Of a stretch of DNA of 64,000 nt, positions 59,594 to 64,000 are shown one piece after another; position 1 is the stretch's first letter, and each line of letters starts with the position of its first letter. The position numbers were made by a program, and so were the translations under genes. Origin of the DNA: Anaspis maculata (Eukaryota > Arthropoda > Insecta > Coleoptera > Scraptiidae); assembly GCA_949128115.1 (NCBI GenBank), contig OX421967.1, positions 8,608,070 through 8,672,069 of the forward strand. Direction: 5' to 3'. The notes beneath the pieces are model-generated. The model saw only the letters and a list, made by a program, of their open reading frames with translations. It made no database searches and was not told the origin of the DNA.

Positions 59594-61697
59594 CAGGCTG
59601 GTCCAGCTTGAACGTCATTGAATTCAAGGATCGGTAGAAAATCAGAAATGGATGGGACTTTCTATAGAAAACATATCTGAGGAATACCTAATAACGAAGA
59701 TATAGCCCTTCAAAATTAAAAATAAATAATCGTTTTTTCCGTATAACTTTTGAACCGTTGAACCGATTTGATTCAAATTCAAACCAAAAGTTTACTGAAG
59801 CTATTTTCTGTCGAACAAATATAACGAGTTCTATAAAAAAAATTCAGGGGCCTAGATATCAGGCGGTGCCTCATCTTCCCCCTCCCCCTATTCTGCACTT
59901 CCCATTTATTTTTGGGAATTGTTTATATTTTCAAATTTCACGTTCAATTGAAAAGAAAAAGTCACTTTTGCAAAATTTTGATTAGAAGCTTTGTTTAGGA
60001 GACATTTAGGTTTGAAGATTTGGGAAACATCTCGAAAGCACAATTTTCAAAGGTTTGAAAATTGAAATCTGAAGAACTCATGATTTCTCAGCTGCAATAG
60101 GTTTTTTAGGATTTCTAAGCTGATCAACCACCATGTTTTCTGAGAAACAAGAAGTTTTCAAGGAAAAAACAATTTAGGCTAAAAAAGTGGCAATTTTGGG
60201 TCCAAAGCTTCAAACCCAAATATCTCCCAAACGAAGTTTCTGATCAAAATTTTGCAACAGTTACCTTTTATACCGGGTGATCATTTGAAAACTATCCACC
60301 TGCAATATCTCCCGATTCCTAGTGCAAATGTCTATGAGCAAAAACAGGTCGATTTTTATATCAAAGGGGACATCTAAAACATACATTGGAGAATTTATAT
60401 CTTGAGCTCCCTCGCCCCCACTTACCCCAACTTTGAATTTTTAAATGACACCACCTACCTTGCGATACATCAAATTGAAGATAATTAAATTCTCTTTCAG
60501 AAAAAAATATTTTGAGATTTTTCAACTCCACCCCCCGTTTGTCCTAAAATTCCTGAGTGTCCAAATTAATATTCTTGACCTCCATTTCTTTTCAATATAG
60601 TCAACGTCATCCTGCACAGCATAGGAAGATAAAATTTTCTATGAAAAAAGTGCCACCCAAATTCACTCCCTTGCTTCCCCCACCTGACCTTAAAAATCTA
60701 AAATGTCAATACCCACTTTGTGATACATCAAATTGAAGAAAATTGAATTCTCTTCCTGAAAAAGATTTTTTCACAATTTTTAAAGCTCCCCATTTCCCCC
60801 CTAGAATACTCCAAATGGCCAATTTATTGGGGGAGAGGTAGAAAATTTCGAAAAAATTCTTTTCAGGAAGAGAATTCAATTCCCTTCAATTTGATGTATC
60901 ACAAAGTAGGTGGTGTTTTGTTAAATTTGGGAGTTGAGGTGGGGGAGAGCAAAGGGGTGAATTTGGGTAGCGCTTTTCCCACCAAAATTTTTTTTCTTCG
61001 ATGCTATCTAGGATGACTCCGACTAAATTAAAAAAAAAAATGAGGGGTCCAGAATATAAAATGGGACAGTCAGAGAGTTTTTAGAGAAAAGGGGGTGGGG
61101 TTGAAAATTTTGAAAATATTTTCTCCAGGAAGGAAATTTAATTCTCTTCAATTTAATGTATCGCAAGGTAGGTAGTGTCATTTCAAATTTCAGAGTTGGG
61201 GTGAGTGGGGGCGAGGGGAGTGAATATAAAAATTTGTCAATGTATGTTTTAGATGTCCCCCCCGATATAAAAATCGACCTGTTTTTGCTCGAGAAAATAT
61301 TCACTAGAATTCGGGAGTTATTGCAGGTGGATAGTTTTCAAATGATCACCCGGTATAATTGAACGTAGAATTTTAAAATATGAACAGTTCTTGAAAATAA
61401 CCAGGGGTGAAAAATAGGGGGAAAAAGAGGAGGGGACCCCTCTTATCTACGCCCCAGATTTTTTTTATGAAACACGTTGTAATTGTTTGACAGAAGATTA
61501 TTTCAGTACACTTTCGGTTTCAATACAAATTGAATTGATTGAACGGTTCAAAAAGAATGCGAAAAAACCATCATTTATTTCCAACTTTGATCTCCGTTAT
61601 TAGGCATTTCTCAAATATGTTTCCCGAAGAAAGTCCCCTTCATTCTTGATTCTCCATCGATCCTTGAATTTAATGACGTTCAAGCTGGACCACCCTG
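59594..61697. mobile_element. Fold-back element with ~350-bp arms, itself invaded
   Basis: The left arm (59594-59950) starts CAGGCTGGTCCAGCTTGAAC. The right arm (61358-61697), reversed, starts CAGGGTGGTCCAGCTTGAAC, and they match imperfectly for about 350 bp up to CGTTCAAT. A smaller hairpin occupies 59955-60265 (GCAAAATTTTGATTAGAAGC against the complement of the segment ending near 60262). The rest of the interior is a second fold-back element. The right flank is TA, the left CA. No protein is encoded. Confidence 0.8.
60273..61353. mobile_element. Nested palindromic fold-back element of two modules per arm
   Basis: Starts CCGGGTGATCATTTGAAAAC and ends with the exact complement, flanked by TATA on both sides (60269-60272, 61354-61357), consistent with a TA target. 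GATACATCAAATTGAAG is forward at 60463 and 60722 and reversed at about 60884 (exact) and 61146 (one mismatch). The pairs share a centre near 60812. Non-coding. Its first bases match those of the 42563-44430 element. Confidence 0.85.
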
Positions 61698-62769
61698 TAA
61701 TTATGTATACGAACATACTGACACACAGACCAACCGACACAAAAATAAAAATCGACAGATCTCGACGTTTTAGCACACGGAGAGTCCAAAAAGAATTTTT
61801 TTCGGGATCACCTTCTCATTTGTTTCGAACAATTCGATGAGAAATAATATCTAATATAAATAATATCCACAGATTTGTTCAGGCAGGTACGTTAGTATAA
61901 ACGCTTGAAGTTGGAATAAGTTATTAGAATAAGTTCGTATAAAGTGACAATAACAAACAATTGATTGTTATCAGAAAGAACAGTTCAAAAAGTGAACTGG
62001 AATGTCAATTGGCAAATAAGTAGAACAGCTATTGCTATTATAGGTACATCACAAACCAGGTCAATTCTCTTGAAACTGCCAAATGTTTATTTCCGGCTTG
62101 TTAGCGATGCCTGAGGTGCGATGCCTTTTTTCTATAAGTATGCTTTTTCATTCTCTTTCACTTTTTCTTTTCGTTCCATTTCCTTTCCCGTTTGTTCTCT
62201 TGTTCCTCACACGAGTAAGGAAAAGAACTAAAAGCCCAAGAGCAGAAAAGCTTCGAAGAAAAGAATGAACTACAGAGAAAGTTTTTGAAGAACGAAATAG
62301 TAGAGACCACACACATTTTGGCGTCATCACAGATCATCACAGCTGCTTGATTCAGCCACACCGCCTCAAGGATCTGCAAGACTTCCTCGCTTGCTCAGCT
62401 CTACGTCTTCAACCGTCAGTTACAGAATGATCGACCGAGAAGGTAAGTATCATGTCGTTCCCGATTTGTAATCCAGATCCGTTTCGAAGATGGAGGAAAT
62501 CACCAAAAGTCAGGACCAAAATGAAAAAAAAAAACACTTGACAGAGTGACAAGTGGTATGCTGTTCTTGTACGAAAACTCACCGAGACTTCCGAAAAACA
62601 TCCCTAATTTCGACTACAGGATGGGATTATATCCAAGTACATCTGGATTCTGGATTGAGTAGGGGAAATGACGGAACGTACTTCCATCTGACACGCAGAC
62701 CTCACTTTTTGGCCCATTGTACCACCTTTCCAGGCTCAAGTACATCGCATCAACAGGTAAGTTAAGCTG
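61698..62769. other. No gene recognised
   Basis: Includes a pyrimidine-rich to purine-rich switch around 62140-62280 (TTTTTCTTTTCG then GGAAAAGAACT). Overlapping frames on both strands there are compositional. The segment just before 62770 would hold the end of gypsy RNase H, but nothing is recognisable. Confidence 0.4.
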
Positions 62770-63330
62770 TTGCAAGATCATGAGTGTTGTAAAGATTTTG
62801 TACCGAAACGAAGTCGTTCGGAGTTGATTAGAGAGCTTCATGATGAACCTACTTCGGGTCATGCTGGAGCCTCGAAGACCTTCTCTTGCCTTGCAGAGCG
62901 TCACACTTGGCCAAAAATGCGTCGGGTATCAAGTTATATCTCTGGGTATCACACATGTTGGTCACAATAACCTGTTTAGAAGTTGTCTCTTGGACTCATG
63001 CATTCCCATACACCACCAAGACGGCCACGGCAAGCTAAAAGTCTGGATCCACCACCTCCTAGATCACAAAAGGGACACATATTTTGGCTGTGACTGATGG
63101 CTAAGTTTGTGGTGACATTTGCTTTATGGAACGCTATTGATACCCCTGCAATGGTGGAGTGTTTGAGAGACGACGTTATATTAATGTTAAGAACCGCTTC
63201 AAGCATCATATGCGATAGCGGCGAAATATTTGACATTTATATCAAATTCACTCCAAATTATCACCCCCAGGTGAGCCCCGTGGAACGTGTGCTCTGTTCT
63301 ATTTGCAACTTAGAGAAACCTGAAACCCCA
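62770..63330 (+). pseudogene. Ty3/gypsy integrase relic, plus strand
   Basis: A single reading frame shows the zinc-binding region (ELIRELHDEPTSGHAG with both His; WPKMRRV; then YHTCWSQ, where the first Cys of the CxxC pair is lost). It goes on to LGLMHSHTPPR, KGHIF, KFVVTFALWNA, VECLRDDV, SSIICDSG (catalytic Asp) and FTPNYHPQVSPVERV (catalytic Glu). Three or more stops interrupt it. The Asp to Glu distance is about 22 residues where DD35E enzymes have 35, so part of the core is deleted. It lies on the opposite strand from the other gypsy relic and is a separate copy. Confidence 0.85.
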
Positions 63331-64000
63331 CATCATGTTCTTTTTTTGAACGTTCACTGTACACTCCAGTGCAAGCTAGCGTCCTAAAAAGCTTCGCAAG
63401 CTCCAGCAATATATCCAAATCAGTTATTCTGTACGTGGAAGAAAAAGACTCCAAAATTCTCTGTAACTACCTGTCAAGTGTCTTGCGTTTGCGTTCTTTT
63501 CTTTGCAATGAGTAAAGTCTTCATTTTGTAATAAGGCGGATCTTGTTCGTTTTCTCCTTTATTCATTCATTTCTCTTATGTCAATAGGATGAGAAACTTC
63601 TGGCTTGTATAGATAAGATATCATTTATTTTGGATAGTTCGTTCAATATTAAGCAGCCTCTTTTGCTTTAGGAATATTGTATTTTCAAAAATAATAAATT
63701 ACTCACCTAAAGCTATTCCCCCTGCATAGCGCCGGATCTGAGCTTTTTTTGGGGGTTGTTGTAGGAAGTGTAATCAAATTTTTTACAAATCATAAACCCT
63801 CGTTTATAGATTTGGGAATAATTATACAATTTTGCCAAATTTGGACCTTGAACATTGCACCACATTATGTTGAATATTTGAAAAAAAATTTCACATAGAC
63901 TCGAATAACTGTATTCGTTGAACTCAAAATTCATCATTTCTACCCAGCAATATTGTTTCATGCAATTAGATCAATAGATGGAAGATTCCTAGTTCCCCAA
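63331..64000. other. No gene recognised
   Basis: AT-rich sequence after the integrase relic. A gypsy LTR could be here, but there is no second copy in the window to compare with. Confidence 0.35.

Overview
This 64 kb window is eukaryotic repeat DNA with no intact host gene that I can recognise. The retroelement families (Ty3/gypsy, an RNase H-bearing LINE, other LINE fragments), the THAP fragment, the TA-target inverted-repeat elements and the many GGTACC-rich words (for example the 16-bp palindrome at 19869-19884) suggest an arthropod, most likely an insect. That assignment is inference. Nearly all short ORFs are by-products of tandem repeats.

Left part (1-23.8 kb). A degenerate minisatellite (1-980) and two small inverted-repeat elements (1312-1535; 1949-2524, the latter with an 8-bp target duplication) precede a satellite of about 552 bp per monomer (3421-17352). 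It has higher-order A-B-C blocks of 1656 bp. The satellite is broken by a Helentron/DINE-like element (17353-18320) and a TA-flanked element (18444-19395), and returns in diverged form at 20651-21895.

Middle (23.8-38.6 kb). Two long arms of a hexamer-like degenerate satellite face each other: G/T-rich on the + strand (23800-31110), then C/A-rich (32600-38635), around a 1.5 kb spacer. Longer phrases are shared in inverted orientation, so the arms are homologous and not merely of similar composition. A 327-bp element sits in the right arm.

Right part (38.6-64 kb). This holds a decayed LINE fragment, a damaged THAP zinc-finger fragment, and a tandem array of about 440-bp SINE-like units (42065-47520). 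That array is interrupted by a modular palindrome (42563-44430) and by an ORF1-only LINE-type insertion with 11-bp target duplications (45078-46667). A Ty3/gypsy relic on the minus strand (integrase 48520-48760, RNase H 49853-50172, RT 55250-55765) is split by a 5.06 kb Foldback-like element (50178-55241). That element's ends are inverted arrays of a 15-bp repeat. It contains a GACACAAGGGGGCTC array, a small inverted-repeat element and a 5'-truncated LINE. A fold-back element (59594-61697) contains a second modular palindrome (60273-61353), and a + strand gypsy integrase relic lies at 62770-63330.

The genes do not form a pathway. What links the window is repeated nesting, up to three levels deep, plus amplification of short words into satellites. 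Several insertion junctions can be checked inside the window because an uninterrupted copy of the target is present.
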